Source of the DNA: VXOZ01 sp965220045
Lineage (GTDB): Bacteria > Chloroflexota > UBA11872 > VXOZ01
Assembly (NCBI GenBank): GCA_965220045.1
Contig: OZ244803.1
Location: 1,488,001 to 1,552,000, forward strand
DNA length: 64,000 nt
Direction: 5' to 3'
Part shown: positions 43,947 through 52,631 of the stretch, one piece after another
Numbering within the stretch: position 1 is the first letter of the stretch
Layout: each line of letters starts with the position of its first letter
The notes under the pieces: model-generated
Databases searched by the model: none
The model's input: the letters and a program-made list of their open reading frames with translations, nothing else
What the model was told of the DNA's origin: nothing
Program-made: the position numbers and the translations under genes

Positions 43947-45044
43947 ATGGCAGAATCCAAAGTCGATAGACTGCGAGCAGATATAGCAGGTCTTGCGGCC
44001 TTGCACGGACCCTCAGGACGCGAACAGGCAATCATCGCTGACTTGGCTGAGCGCCTGCGTCCGCTGGCGCGGTCGGTCCGCGTGGACTACATGGGCAATC
44101 TGCATGCCGACTGCGGCGGGCCTGCGGAAGCGCCTTTAGTGCTGCTGGACGCCCATGCCGATGAAATCGGCTGCCTCGTGCGGAGCATCGAGCCGGAGGG
44201 CTTCCTGCGCCTCTTCAAGGTAGGCGGCATCCTGGACGGCCTGCTCGTGGGACGCAAAGTCTCCGTGAAGGGCCTGCGAGGAGTAATAGGAGTGAAAGCC
44301 GGGCACTTGCAGTCACCGGAGGAACAACGTACGGTCGTACCAGTCAAGGACCTCTACGTTGATCTTGGCTTCTCTTCCGACCGCCAGGTGCGGCAAGCAG
44401 GCATCGCAGTGGGCGACCCGGTGACCTATGTTAGTGAGATTGAGGAAATGGCCAACCCGGACCGTCTCTGCGGCAAGGCAATTGACAACCGTGCCGGCTG
44501 TGCGGTGCTCTTGCATGCAATTCAGGAACTGACGGAAGGTGACCTTCCGGTGCGGCTGGCTGCCCAGTTTACGGTTCAGGAAGAGACAGGGCTGCACGGG
44601 GCGGGCCCGGCTGCATTCAACTATCAGCCACACCTCGCCATTGCCATCGACACCGTGCCCTGTGGAGACACGCCCGACGTGAAATTCCATACTGAATTGC
44701 CTATCGGCCTGGGACGAGGTCCAGTGCTCCAGGCGGCCAGTAGCAGCTCGTACGGTGGCATGATTACGCCCGCGACTGTGCTTGACTTCGCCGTGCGCAC
44801 CGCCGCAGAAGCCGGCATTCCACACCAAGAAGCCATTCTTGAAGGCGGGAGCACGAACGCGACGGCAATTCACTATTCGCGCAGCGGCATTCCGGCAATT
44901 GCCATCACGATTCCCCGTCGCTATTCGCACTCCCCAATTGAAGTCGTTGACATCAACGACGTCGCAGCCACTCTCGAGCTTGTGGTGGCAATGACGCGGA
45001 AGGCCGGAGAAGAAGGCTTTGGCTTCCTTGCCTACGCTCGCTGA
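43947..45044 (+). CDS. M42-family aminopeptidase (glutamyl/tetrahedral aminopeptidase-like)
   Basis: A 365-residue co-catalytic zinc peptidase. VLLDAHADEIGCLVRSI gives the first metal His-Asp, CGKAIDNRAGCAVLL the bridging Asp, QFTVQEETGLHGAGPAAF the Glu-Glu pair, IAIDTVPCGDTPD the next Asp and YSHSPIEVVDINDV the final His. M42 enzymes are cytosolic, tetrahedral aminopeptidases that degrade short peptides, or endoglucanase-like relatives. The ATG at 43947 has AGGAG ten bases upstream; the frame is open further upstream but without coding character. Monocistronic. Confidence 0.92.
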   Translation: MAESKVDRLRADIAGLAALHGPSGREQAIIADLAERLRPLARSVRVDYMGNLHADCGGPAEAPLVLLDAHADEIGCLVRSIEPEGFLRLFKVGGILDGLLVGRKVSVKGLRGVIGVKAGHLQSPEEQRTVVPVKDLYVDLGFSSDRQVRQAGIAVGDPVTYVSEIEEMANPDRLCGKAIDNRAGCAVLLHAIQELTEGDLPVRLAAQFTVQEETGLHGAGPAAFNYQPHLAIAIDTVPCGDTPDVKFHTELPIGLGRGPVLQAASSSSYGGMITPATVLDFAVRTAAEAGIPHQEAILEGGSTNATAIHYSRSGIPAIAITIPRRYSHSPIEVVDINDVAATLELVVAMTRKAGEEGFGFLAYAR

Positions 45045-45066
45045 AGGGTTGGAGGCCGGTGCGCGG

Positions 45067-45876
45067 CTAGCGGCTGCTCTCACCAGGTATTTGCACGCCG
45101 CGCCAGAAGTGATTGACCGGGCTGTGGCCTGCGCCGATCGCGTAGGAATGAAGGAGAGCGCCGGTCAGGTAATCTTTCGCTTCTCCCACGGCATCTGAGA
45201 TAGCGAAACCGTGAGCAAGAAAAGCGGTGATCGCTGACGCCAGCGTACAGCCGGTGCCATGGTCGTTGTCCGTGGCAATCCGTTCCTCCTCAAACGCATA
45301 GTAGTCCGTTCCGTCGTAGAGGATGTCCCGCGCGGCGCCGGTGGCGTGCCCGCCCTTGATAAGCGCGGCGCCACAGCCAAAGTCAACCACCGCTTTGGCC
45401 GCCGAGCGCATCTCACCTTCACTGCGAACCTGAATGCCGAGCAATCGCTCAACTTCCGGTAGATTGGGTGTTACGACGGTGGCAAGTGGCAAGAGTGCGT
45501 CACGATAGGCCGCAACGGCTGTGTCGTCGACGAGGGGATCGCCGCTCTTCGCAGCCATGACCGGGTCTACCACCAGGGCCTGCGGCGGCTCCGCGCGCAT
45601 AGCCTCCGCAACCACGTTCACTATTGCGGCGTTTGCCAGCATTCCGGTCTTGACGGCTACGGCGCCAATATCCGCCTGCACGGATCGGATCTGCTCCGCT
45701 ACAAGGGACGCAGGCAACGCCATCCAATCCTGTACGCCAAGCGTGTTTTGAGCCGTGACCGCGGTCACTACCGTGCTACCGTACACGCCAAGGGCGCAGA
45801 ACGTCTTGAGATCCGCTTGCAAGCCGGCGCCGGCACCGGAGTCCGATCCCGCAATTGTCAGCACTCGTCCGGCCAC
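45067..45876 (-). CDS. thiD: Hydroxymethylpyrimidine (phosphate) kinase
   Basis: A ribokinase-fold kinase, 269 residues, that phosphorylates HMP and HMP phosphate for thiamine synthesis. The N-terminus AGRVLTIAGSDSGAGAGLQADLKTF is diagnostic, as are VTAVTAQNTLGVQDW, VKTGMLANAAIV, LVVDPVMAAKSGDPL and DNDHGTGCTLASAIT. The GTG at 45876 was chosen because GGAGG lies six bases upstream and the conserved sequence follows at once. It overlaps the CoA-binding protein gene upstream by 19 bases. thiL is nearby on the same strand. Confidence 0.94.
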   Translation of the reverse strand: MAGRVLTIAGSDSGAGAGLQADLKTFCALGVYGSTVVTAVTAQNTLGVQDWMALPASLVAEQIRSVQADIGAVAVKTGMLANAAIVNVVAEAMRAEPPQALVVDPVMAAKSGDPLVDDTAVAAYRDALLPLATVVTPNLPEVERLLGIQVRSEGEMRSAAKAVVDFGCGAALIKGGHATGAARDILYDGTDYYAFEEERIATDNDHGTGCTLASAITAFLAHGFAISDAVGEAKDYLTGALLHSYAIGAGHSPVNHFWRGVQIPGESSR

Positions 45877-46283
45877 TGTTTCCTCCGTACCATTGCACAA
45901 TCGTTCGCAACCACCGTCATCCCGTGGCGACGAGCCTCATCGATCGCTGCATCTGACTCTGAACCAGGCTGCATCCAGATGTGCCTTATACCCAGATCGC
46001 TACAGGTTTGGACGATCCGTTCGGCTATTGCCGGAGGCACAACCGTTACGACCACGTCGGGAATTTCAGCGAGGTCAGCAAGCGAGGCAAAGACAGTGCG
46101 ACCGGCAACTGCGCCTCCCTTCGGATTCACGCCGGCCACGCAGTATCCGGCTTCCAACAACGACAGGAAGACACGATGGCCGTACTTCCGGGGATCTTGC
46201 GATACGCCTACGACCACCCACGAGCGCAGGTCTATCAATCTCGACACCTTCTCTTCATGATCCGCCACAGTGCGCACAGTCAC
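45858..46283 (-). CDS. CoA-binding domain protein (YccU-like)
   Basis: A 141-residue Rossmann-fold protein of the CoA-binding domain family. SWVVVGVSQDPRKYGHRVFLSLLEAGYCVAGVNPKG forms the first half and VVVTVVPPAIAERIVQTCSDLGIRHIWMQPGSES the second, as in YccU-type single-domain proteins. The role of this small family is not established; it binds CoA or acyl-CoA in some members. Its end overlaps thiD by 19 bases, so the two are co-translated. Confidence 0.87.
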   Translation of the reverse strand: MTVRTVADHEEKVSRLIDLRSWVVVGVSQDPRKYGHRVFLSLLEAGYCVAGVNPKGGAVAGRTVFASLADLAEIPDVVVTVVPPAIAERIVQTCSDLGIRHIWMQPGSESDAAIDEARRHGMTVVANDCAMVRRKQWPDEC

Positions 46284-46637
46284 TTTGTCTTGACCACCTC
46301 GATCAATATGCCCAATGCCGCAGTCTTGCTAGATCTCATCTTCCAAGTGCATCGCCCTGCGCATTCTTGCCCTTCGACAGGCTCAGGGCGAACGGCGTGA
46401 GTCTGGCTCAGGGCGAATGGAAAGAAACTGGCTCAGAGCTTGCCCCGTACGCGATACGGGGGCGAACGGAACGAGACAGGCCTTTTGCTTGTCCTGCACC
46501 CGATACGGGGGCGTACGGAAGTACGAAATCCGTTCGCGCTGAGCCTGTCGAAGCACGAACCGCATTTTCCAACCGTATCATGTGAATGCTTCTAACTCCC
46601 GGCAAACGCCAACTGGCGCTGAGCTTGCCCCATTGCC
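46284..46637. other. Intergenic region with a REP-like repeat block
   Basis: No gene is supported in 354 bases. A 24-base inverted repeat (46372-46395 with 46530-46553) encloses further partial copies. See the repeat entry. Confidence 0.5.
46372..46553. repeat. REP-like inverted-repeat block
   Basis: CTTCGACAGGCTCAGGGCGAACGG (split as CTTCGACAGGCTCAG plus GGCGAACGG) at 46372-46395 is repeated in inverse orientation at 46530-46553 with one mismatch. Between them CTGGCTCAGGGCGAA occurs again, and CGATACGGGGGCG occurs twice, 49 bases apart (46452 and 46501). Related copies lie at 50555-50578 and 50685-50708. Confidence 0.85.
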
Positions 46638-46949
46638 CTACCGCACGTCCTCGCGAAACTTCTCGATGCGCGAGAGTTGACACGTCAACCAGACGTCCAT
46701 AGGCATAATAGGCCGCGCGTATGCAGTGACGATGGTCTCGCCGGCGTTCTCTAGGCGGTCAAGCAGGGTCGTATAGGCCGACTCGAGGTATGGAATCGTA
46801 AGCTCCGTCTTGGGCAGTGTCGAGAGCTTCGCCTGCAAGAGCACGATATTGGACTCAACCACGTCAAACGGTTCGTACACGCGGCCGAAAGCAAAAGAGG
46901 GATCGTTAATCAACCGCTGCGTGGTCCGCCGATACGGAAGTCGTGACAC
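46638..46949 (-). CDS. Small protein of unknown function
   Basis: A 103-residue soluble protein I do not recognise. It looks helical, with hydrophobic heptad-like spacing (VESNIVLLQAKLSTLPKTE; YLESAYTTLLDRLENAGE), rich in Arg/Glu/Leu, and ends LSRIEKFREDVR. Start is GTG after GAGAGATGAGTA. The composition resembles a real protein rather than a random frame. It sits between the REP-like block and dnaN, divergent from dnaN, without an operon partner. Confidence 0.55.
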   Translation of the reverse strand: MSRLPYRRTTQRLINDPSFAFGRVYEPFDVVESNIVLLQAKLSTLPKTELTIPYLESAYTTLLDRLENAGETIVTAYARPIMPMDVWLTCQLSRIEKFREDVR

Positions 46950-47031
46950 TACTCATCTCTCTCGTGGAATGCCGGCGAGCGCATTGGCCACCCAGAAGCC
47001 AAGTACGGGGAACTGCATCGTCTACCCGTCG

Positions 47032-47058
47032 TTGACACAAGGTCTGCTCCAGTATACT
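47032..47058 (+). promoter_or_regulatory. Candidate dnaN promoter
   Basis: TTGACA (47032-47037, full consensus), a short 15-base spacer, and TATACT (47053-47058). It lies about 90 bases ahead of the dnaN GTG. Confidence 0.6.
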
Positions 47059-47071
47059 ATGGGTTTCAGTG

Positions 47072-47123
47072 GCCGCCAAAGTTGTTTGGCGGCAATGTAT
47101 TATCTCCAGAAAGTCTTCTGGAG
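47072..47123 (+). promoter_or_regulatory. Two tandem perfect hairpins in the dnaN leader
   Basis: GCCGCCAAA-GTTG-TTTGGCGGC (47072-47093) and CTCCAGAA-AGTC-TTCTGGAG (47104-47123), 9 and 8 bp with 4-base loops, both perfect, ten bases apart. They end 21 bases before the GTG start. No T-run follows either. Confidence 0.7.
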
Positions 47124-47144
47124 TGCGTTTGTGGAGCGGGTAAA

Positions 47145-48272
47145 GTGAATGTTTCGTGCCTTCAAGAGAACCTGGCCAAAGGACTAGCCATCGTCGGGCG
47201 AGCTGTCGCGACGCGCAGTCCCCTGCCCGTGCTCAGCAATGTCCTTATCGCTACCGATCAAGGGCGCTTGAAACTCTCAGCGATGAATCAGGAAATCGGA
47301 ATCGTTCATTGGATCGGCTGCAAAGTAGAGGCTGAGGGGGAAGTCACCGTACTCGCACGGCTTCTCGGCGAGTTTATCGGTTCGCTGCCGAACGAGCGTG
47401 TCGACCTAAAATTGGACCAAGAAGACCTTACGCTTCACCTCACCTGCGGGCGGTACCAGGCGAACGTGAAGGGAATTGCGGCAGAAGAGTTCCCGCCAAT
47501 CCCCCTGGGCGAAGGCGACCCGACGCTTGTTTTGGATGCAGCGCAACTGCGGGAGAGCATTGAGCAGGTCGCCATGGCAGCGGCCAGTGACGATCCCCGC
47601 CAATATCTGCAGGGAGTTGCCGTCATTATCGAGCCCGACAAAGTTGTGTTGGTGGCTTCAGACGGCTTTCGCATGGCGGTTCGCACCTTGGCGGTGGAGA
47701 GCGGCGTCAGCGAGAAGACAGAGTTTATCGTGCCGGCACGCAGCTTGACGGAACTCTCGCGCATCCTGGCTGACAGCGAGCACCCCGTTGAGATTCGGCT
47801 TACCCAGAATCGCAATCAAGTCATCTTCAGCACCGGCGACGTACACTTGGTCTCACGCCTCATCGAAGGCACATTTCCGAACTACACACAGATGGTTCCG
47901 GACAAGTACGAGACCGAGATTCAGGTCTCCACGGTGGACCTCATGCAGTCAACGCGAATGGCGTCATATTTTGCCCGGGACGGCGCCAATGTGATCAAGC
48001 TGGAAGCCACACCCGACGACGAGAAGGGCAATCTCACCATCACGGCCACCGCCACTGAACTTGGCGACAATCGCTCTGACCTTGAGGCTCAAGTCAAGGG
48101 CGAGGAGACGCTGATAGCATTCAACGCCCGCTACTTGCTTGACTGTATCAATGCGATCAATTCACCCGAAATCAGGGTGGAACTCACGGGATCAACCAGC
48201 CCGGGCGTTATTCGCCCTACGGACGACACTGACTACGTCCACGTGATTATGCCCATGCATACGGTTCGGTAG
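47145..48272 (+). CDS. dnaN: DNA polymerase III beta sliding clamp
   Basis: A 375-residue beta clamp, the ring that tethers the replicative polymerase to DNA. The N-terminus MNVSCLQENLAKGLAIVGRAVATRSPLPVLSNVLIA matches the family (start at GTG 47145, with GGAGCGGG upstream). RMAVRTL, the QYLQGVAV segment and a C-terminal VHVIMPMHTVR, ending close to the canonical M-P-M-R/L tail, are further support. dnaA and other origin genes are not in the window, so this clamp gene is not in the common dnaA-dnaN cluster. A nitrilase-family gene starts two bases after its stop. Confidence 0.96.
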   Translation: MNVSCLQENLAKGLAIVGRAVATRSPLPVLSNVLIATDQGRLKLSAMNQEIGIVHWIGCKVEAEGEVTVLARLLGEFIGSLPNERVDLKLDQEDLTLHLTCGRYQANVKGIAAEEFPPIPLGEGDPTLVLDAAQLRESIEQVAMAAASDDPRQYLQGVAVIIEPDKVVLVASDGFRMAVRTLAVESGVSEKTEFIVPARSLTELSRILADSEHPVEIRLTQNRNQVIFSTGDVHLVSRLIEGTFPNYTQMVPDKYETEIQVSTVDLMQSTRMASYFARDGANVIKLEATPDDEKGNLTITATATELGDNRSDLEAQVKGEETLIAFNARYLLDCINAINSPEIRVELTGSTSPGVIRPTDDTDYVHVIMPMHTVR

Positions 48273-48274
48273 CC

Positions 48275-49201
48275 ATGCGCACAGAGGTTGAGCAGAGTCC
48301 GCTGGTCCAGGAAGAGACGTTGCCTGCTTCAGAGCGCGGCAACGAGATACGGACTGCCGTCTGCCAGTACGCCCCTCTCCTCGGTGACTTGCCCGCCAAC
48401 GTAGAAAAGGGCGCGCAGGCTATTCAGGAGGCGGCCGAGAGTGGCGCCGACCTGATTGTACTGCCTGAGATGGCGAATAGCGGCTATGTCGTCTTTTCGA
48501 GCGACGAAGCCCGAGCTCTTGCAGAGCGTCCCGATGAGAGCCCTGCCGTGGCCCGTTGGCAGCAACTGGCGCAGGAGTACGATACCCATATCGTTGCCGG
48601 ATTTGGTGAGAAGGTCAGCGCTACCGCGCTCTATAACTCGGCGCTTGTCATCGGCCCGTCGGGGATTCTCGGCACCTACCGGAAGACACACCTCTTCTTT
48701 GAGGAGAAACTCTATTACAAGCCTGGTGATCTTGGTTTCCCAATATTCGAATTGCCCTTTGGCAAGATTGGGATCTTGATCTGCTATGACTTGCGTTTCC
48801 CCGAGGCGAGCCGCATCCTCGCCCTCAAAGGGGCAGACGTGATCTGCGTTCCCACAAACTGGGTAAGCATGATGACGCCGGATAGACTTTGGGATGCACA
48901 AGGATACTGCCAGGCGAATTACGTCGCGCTGGCAAATGCGACCATGAACCAGGTGTTTATGGCATGCGCCGACCGCGTGGGGGAGGAGCGGGGCGTGCAG
49001 TTCCTGGGGTGCAGTCTCATCATCGATCCTGCCGGAACGCCCCTCGTCGGGCCAGCCAGCGCCGACGGCGAAGAGGTGCTCGTGACGGAGATAAACCTTT
49101 CTACGGCCCGCCGAGCGAAGCACCGCAACGATCTCAACCACACGTGGCTCGACCGACGGACGGACCTCTATAGTCATTTTCTGGGACACGAGTCAGATTG
49201 A
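48275..49201 (+). CDS. Carbon-nitrogen hydrolase (nitrilase superfamily), second copy
   Basis: A 308-residue nitrilase-fold enzyme. Catalytic residues: Glu65 (LPEMANSG), Lys137 (YRKTHLF) and Cys170 (LICYDLRFPE). This form of the Cys motif and the YYKPGDLGFP loop resemble omega-amidase, N-carbamoyl-D-amino acid hydrolase and related aliphatic amidases. It begins two bases after dnaN and has about 25 extra N-terminal residues of low conservation, so the true start could be later. No functional tie to the clamp is known; the coupling may be only transcriptional. Confidence 0.88.
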   Translation: MRTEVEQSPLVQEETLPASERGNEIRTAVCQYAPLLGDLPANVEKGAQAIQEAAESGADLIVLPEMANSGYVVFSSDEARALAERPDESPAVARWQQLAQEYDTHIVAGFGEKVSATALYNSALVIGPSGILGTYRKTHLFFEEKLYYKPGDLGFPIFELPFGKIGILICYDLRFPEASRILALKGADVICVPTNWVSMMTPDRLWDAQGYCQANYVALANATMNQVFMACADRVGEERGVQFLGCSLIIDPAGTPLVGPASADGEEVLVTEINLSTARRAKHRNDLNHTWLDRRTDLYSHFLGHESD

Positions 49202-49579
49202 GGGCGGTAACGTCCACCTCTCGGCAAAGCCATGTGACTGAGATGCAACTATGGTAAGGGCAGCTCAATTCGCTGTAGACGCTGTCTATCCTCTCTACGC
49301 TAGCGAGTAACGCGGGGGGCGATCCCCCGCTTCTTGGCTGACGAGTAGCGCGGGGGCTTGTCCCCCGCTGCTTGATCGACGAGTAGCGCGGGGGCTTGTC
49401 CCCCGCTGCTTGACGCCAAAAGTGAGCACGATCCGAGACTAAAACCCCAGGCCGCCTCGTTGCCGAGGCAATGGCGTACGGGGTTGCCCCTATGCAAAGC
49501 TGACTATCCCACTCAATCGCCGAGAGGGGTGTATACTCGTTTCAAACCAACCGCACACAAGTGATTGAGGCAAAGACCC
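49202..49579. other. Intergenic region with short palindromic tandem repeats
   Basis: No gene in 378 bases. It holds a 38-base tandem repeat with palindromic core (49305-49417). A TATACT at 49532-49537 may be the -10 of the aldolase gene; no good -35 was seen. Confidence 0.5.
49305..49417. repeat. Three tandem copies of a 38-base palindromic repeat
   Basis: Units start at 49305, 49343 and 49381. Each reads GAGTAGCGCGGGGG-CTTG-TCCCCCGC and a 10-base tail; copies two and three are almost identical, copy one differs at several positions. Every unit can form a GCGGGGG/CCCCCGC hairpin. Confidence 0.85.
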
Positions 49580-50479
49580 ATGACGCTCACAGCCGAGACC
49601 CTGCGCGGCGTTATCGTCGCCATCGTTACCCCGTTTCAGGCCAACCAGGACGTAGACCTCAGTGGAGCCAAACAACTCACGCGTTTTCTCATTGACGCTG
49701 GGGTACACGGCATTATGACAACTGGTGGCAACGGCGAGTTTCCGCACATGTTGCCGGATGAGAAGAAGGCCGTAACGGCCGCGATCGTGGAAGAGGCTGC
49801 CGGCGCCATTCCGATCATTGCGGGAACCGCGGCCGCAGGTACGAGGGAAGCGGTGCTCTTGGCTCAAGATGCGCACGCCGTTGGCGCCGATGGCACCATC
49901 GTTACCGCGCCCTACTACTTCCAGCTTTCAGAAGACGCGCTCTTTGCCCACTACGAGACTATCGCCACTGCGGTGGACCTGCCGCTGGTGCTCTACAACA
50001 ATCCGCTTTACACCGGAAACGAGATTACGCCGGAACTGATCGACCGCTTAGCTGCCGTACCCAACATAGTTGGGCTGAAGCAAAGCAATGCCGATTTTGG
50101 CATCTTGATGGAAAACATCCGCACCAACGGCGACAAAGTGGCGGTGCTCACCGGCATCGATAGCCAGTTCTATGCCGCCCTCGCTGCCGGCGCGACGGGG
50201 ATCTTTTCAACCGCCGCCTGCGTGATTCCGCGCGAAATGGTCGCCATCTTTGACCTGGTGCAGTCCGGAGAGTTTGAGGAAGCCCGGCAGCTTCAACTGA
50301 AACTGCAAGCCCTGAACCGCTACCTGGAGTACGATCCCGGCTATGTCGGCCCATGCAAAGCGGCCCTCCGCATGTTGGGACTGCCTGCGGGACCGGTCCG
50401 CGGCCCGTTGCCGGAAGTAACTCCTGATGAGGAAGCGGGGGTACGGGCCGGCCTCAAAGAGCTCGAGTTGCTTGCTTAG
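49580..50479 (+). CDS. DHDPS/N-acetylneuraminate lyase family aldolase
   Basis: A 299-residue class I aldolase of the DapA/NanA family. VIVAIVTPFQANQDVD opens the protein, Tyr139 (VLYNNPLYTG) is the proton relay, and Lys167 (VGLKQSNAD) forms the Schiff base. The usual GTTGE sequence is MTTGGNGEFPHM here. The family condenses or cleaves pyruvate adducts: dihydrodipicolinate synthase, sialic acid lyase, sugar-acid dehydratases. Given the catabolic neighbours, a sugar-acid aldolase is as likely as lysine synthesis. The ATG at 49580 with GAGG ten bases ahead was preferred over a TTG five codons earlier. REP-like repeats follow. Confidence 0.88.
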   Translation: MTLTAETLRGVIVAIVTPFQANQDVDLSGAKQLTRFLIDAGVHGIMTTGGNGEFPHMLPDEKKAVTAAIVEEAAGAIPIIAGTAAAGTREAVLLAQDAHAVGADGTIVTAPYYFQLSEDALFAHYETIATAVDLPLVLYNNPLYTGNEITPELIDRLAAVPNIVGLKQSNADFGILMENIRTNGDKVAVLTGIDSQFYAALAAGATGIFSTAACVIPREMVAIFDLVQSGEFEEARQLQLKLQALNRYLEYDPGYVGPCKAALRMLGLPAGPVRGPLPEVTPDEEAGVRAGLKELELLA

Positions 50480-50741
50480 AACGCTGTTTTCACGGAGCAC
50501 GGAGACTGTTCATGCTGAGGGCTGCGCGAAGCCCATGTCGAAGCATGTGCGGCCCTTCGACAAGCTCAGGGCGAACGGATGGCGTTGCACCCATCCGTAC
50601 AACCACCTCCATGAGTCTAATTGTGGTGCAACCACAAGGCCCACTAACGCCATTTTTGCTGAGCCCGTCAAACCATGGGCGGCCCTTCGGCAGGCTCAGG
50701 GCGAACGGATGGCGTTGCCCTAAGTCTCTTGGGACAACCGC
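50480..50741. repeat. Intergenic region with REP-like elements
   Basis: Copies of the CTTCGACA.GCTCAGGGCGAACGG element at 50555-50578 and 50685-50708, plus partial inverted forms (GCTGAGCCCGTC near 50658). The same family occurs at 46372-46553. No gene is supported. Confidence 0.75.
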
Positions 50742-52631
50742 TTAGTCTTCGATTGCCTCCATGATCACACGCCCTTCGGCGTCGCGAGGCTGCGGCACGC
50801 CCAAGAGATAGGCAAGCGTGGGCGCTATGTCGACGCTCCGCGCCTGTCCCTGTAGGGCCAGTCCACTGCGGACGTGCGGGCCGTTGACTATGAAGGTGGT
50901 ATGCTGACCGCCAATTCCGAGACTCACGGCGGGCAGATGGCGCCCGTGGCACGCATCGAATTCAGGATGTACCGCCCACACGACGTCTCCCACAAGATCG
51001 CCCCACAGATTCAGCATTTCGGCGTTTTCGCGGGTGACTGCCAGGGCAAACGGTTGCTTGCCGGTATTTGGGTCTACGTACGTCGTGAGCGCGTGGATTA
51101 CCTGCTGCCGCACCTTCTCGAAGTCCTCCGGCTCTACGATTCCTCCCGGATCCCGACCCTTCAGGTTGATGAAGACGTGAATCGTTCCCACCGGAATTGC
51201 CGCGCTTTGGCTGAGATCGATCTCTCCCGTGGTAGGATCGGTGACCAGCAAGCCGACCTCTTTGAGCACGTCCGCCGCCTCAATTGGCGGCACAAAGTCC
51301 GGCGTGCCGCCATGGTCGGAAGTTACAACGACCACCGTATCGTCATCCTGCAGCTCCAGGAGCCGCCCGACCCAGCGGTCAACAGAGGCAATGATGCGCG
51401 TCATGCCCTCAAGCGAGCGGGCAATGACATCATCGGGCGCACCGCATCGTGGGTCCGTCTGTGCCATGAAGAAGTGGTTGCCGTAGTCAAGAGAATGCAC
51501 TTCTGTGAAGAGCACGTCCCAGTCACGGGTCGCGCAGAGATGATGCGCCACGTCCGCGAGACAGTCGTGGTGCACGTCCACCAACTCGAAGAACGTCTCG
51601 TCGTCCACCAGGCCCAGCGTATCGCGGGCCGGATTCTGGAGGAACGAGCCGATGTGCGTATCAATCTCCTGCGCCACCGCCGCGGGGTAGGTATATCCCT
51701 CCGTTGCCCACACTTGCGGCATAAAGAGCTCAAACGTCTGCGCATCGGGCGTCAGGGTGATGAGCTTGAAGCGTACATAGCCCGTAAGCGCCCGCTCACC
51801 AATTGTAAATTCCTGCCGCGACCAGTCGCTCCAGCCAGCTACACCAAGGTCGGCGATCGGTTGACCGGCATCACGATCCGCGCAGACCAACACCCGGTCA
51901 TACCCGCCGCTTCCTTGCGCATAGATGAGACAATGGAATGTCCGTGGAATGGCGCCTTCAGTGCCCCAGGCTGTCAGGTCCGAACGACCGCGGGCCAGGG
52001 GTTGCACAGTCAGTTCAACTTCCAGCAGCGGCTTGGACGATTCCGGCGCGTTTGACCACTGCTGCGGGTCCGCAGGGCGGACAGCGACATGGTCGACATC
52101 ATCGCCCTCCTGAATCGTGCTGGGGTCAACTGCCTCTGCATCTACAGCGCCGCCGATGGGGCGCGGCTGCCAGTCTCCTGAGACCCACAGGTGATAGCCG
52201 GCAATCTGATGGTGGTTCGCTACCCCGGGACCGGTGCCTTCAACCTGAACTCCCTTAGTAATTGTTGGCGGCCATGACATCTCCCACTTCACGAGAATAG
52301 GGGTCTTGCCCGCGCGTTCCAGGGTATTCCAGAAGTACTCCGCTTTGGACAACTGCGTATTGACTCCCCAGGCCGTTTCAGAAAGCGGTTTGCCCCGCAC
52401 ACGAATGTTGAAGTCCATGACCTCATGGGTGCCCGGCCAGGCTCCTGTAGCGATCGACGTCCAGCCAGGCGGTGTAAGCGTAGGAAAGACTCCGAGCATT
52501 GGCCGCCAGGCACCGGTATCCATGAGTTTCTTGAGATGCGGCGTCGCGCCTTGGTCGGCCATATAGCGCACGATTTCCATACTGGCGCCGTCGATACCGA
52601 TTACGATTGCCCGTTTTGCCAGAGCCGCCAT
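50742..52631 (-). CDS. Type I phosphodiesterase / nucleotide pyrophosphatase-like protein
   Basis: A 629-residue protein of the alkaline phosphatase superfamily, phosphodiesterase branch. Metal and nucleophile residues: VIGIDGASMEIVR (Asp), VFPTLTPPGWTSIATGAWPGTHEV (Thr nucleophile), the His/Asp segments EVHSLDYGNHFFM, VTSDHGGTPDFV and a terminal GIGGQHTTFIVNGPHV. A beta-rich insert lies at about 200-330. Relatives hydrolyse phosphodiester or phosphonate bonds. No signal peptide is seen, suggesting a cytosolic enzyme. The ATG at 52631 was chosen because AAGGAG lies 11 bases upstream; a GTG three codons earlier would leave only two. It is in line with the Gfo/Idh/MocA gene, 293 bases away. Confidence 0.83.
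   Translation of the reverse strand: MAALAKRAIVIGIDGASMEIVRYMADQGATPHLKKLMDTGAWRPMLGVFPTLTPPGWTSIATGAWPGTHEVMDFNIRVRGKPLSETAWGVNTQLSKAEYFWNTLERAGKTPILVKWEMSWPPTITKGVQVEGTGPGVANHHQIAGYHLWVSGDWQPRPIGGAVDAEAVDPSTIQEGDDVDHVAVRPADPQQWSNAPESSKPLLEVELTVQPLARGRSDLTAWGTEGAIPRTFHCLIYAQGSGGYDRVLVCADRDAGQPIADLGVAGWSDWSRQEFTIGERALTGYVRFKLITLTPDAQTFELFMPQVWATEGYTYPAAVAQEIDTHIGSFLQNPARDTLGLVDDETFFELVDVHHDCLADVAHHLCATRDWDVLFTEVHSLDYGNHFFMAQTDPRCGAPDDVIARSLEGMTRIIASVDRWVGRLLELQDDDTVVVVTSDHGGTPDFVPPIEAADVLKEVGLLVTDPTTGEIDLSQSAAIPVGTIHVFINLKGRDPGGIVEPEDFEKVRQQVIHALTTYVDPNTGKQPFALAVTRENAEMLNLWGDLVGDVVWAVHPEFDACHGRHLPAVSLGIGGQHTTFIVNGPHVRSGLALQGQARSVDIAPTLAYLLGVPQPRDAEGRVIMEAIED

Noticed and set aside
49305..49417. 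CRISPR array
   Set aside because: The units abut with no unique spacers, and no cas gene is in the window.
50874..52055. 393-codon plus-strand frame
   Set aside because: Antisense shadow of the phosphodiesterase-like gene; Arg/His/Val rich with no recognisable domain.
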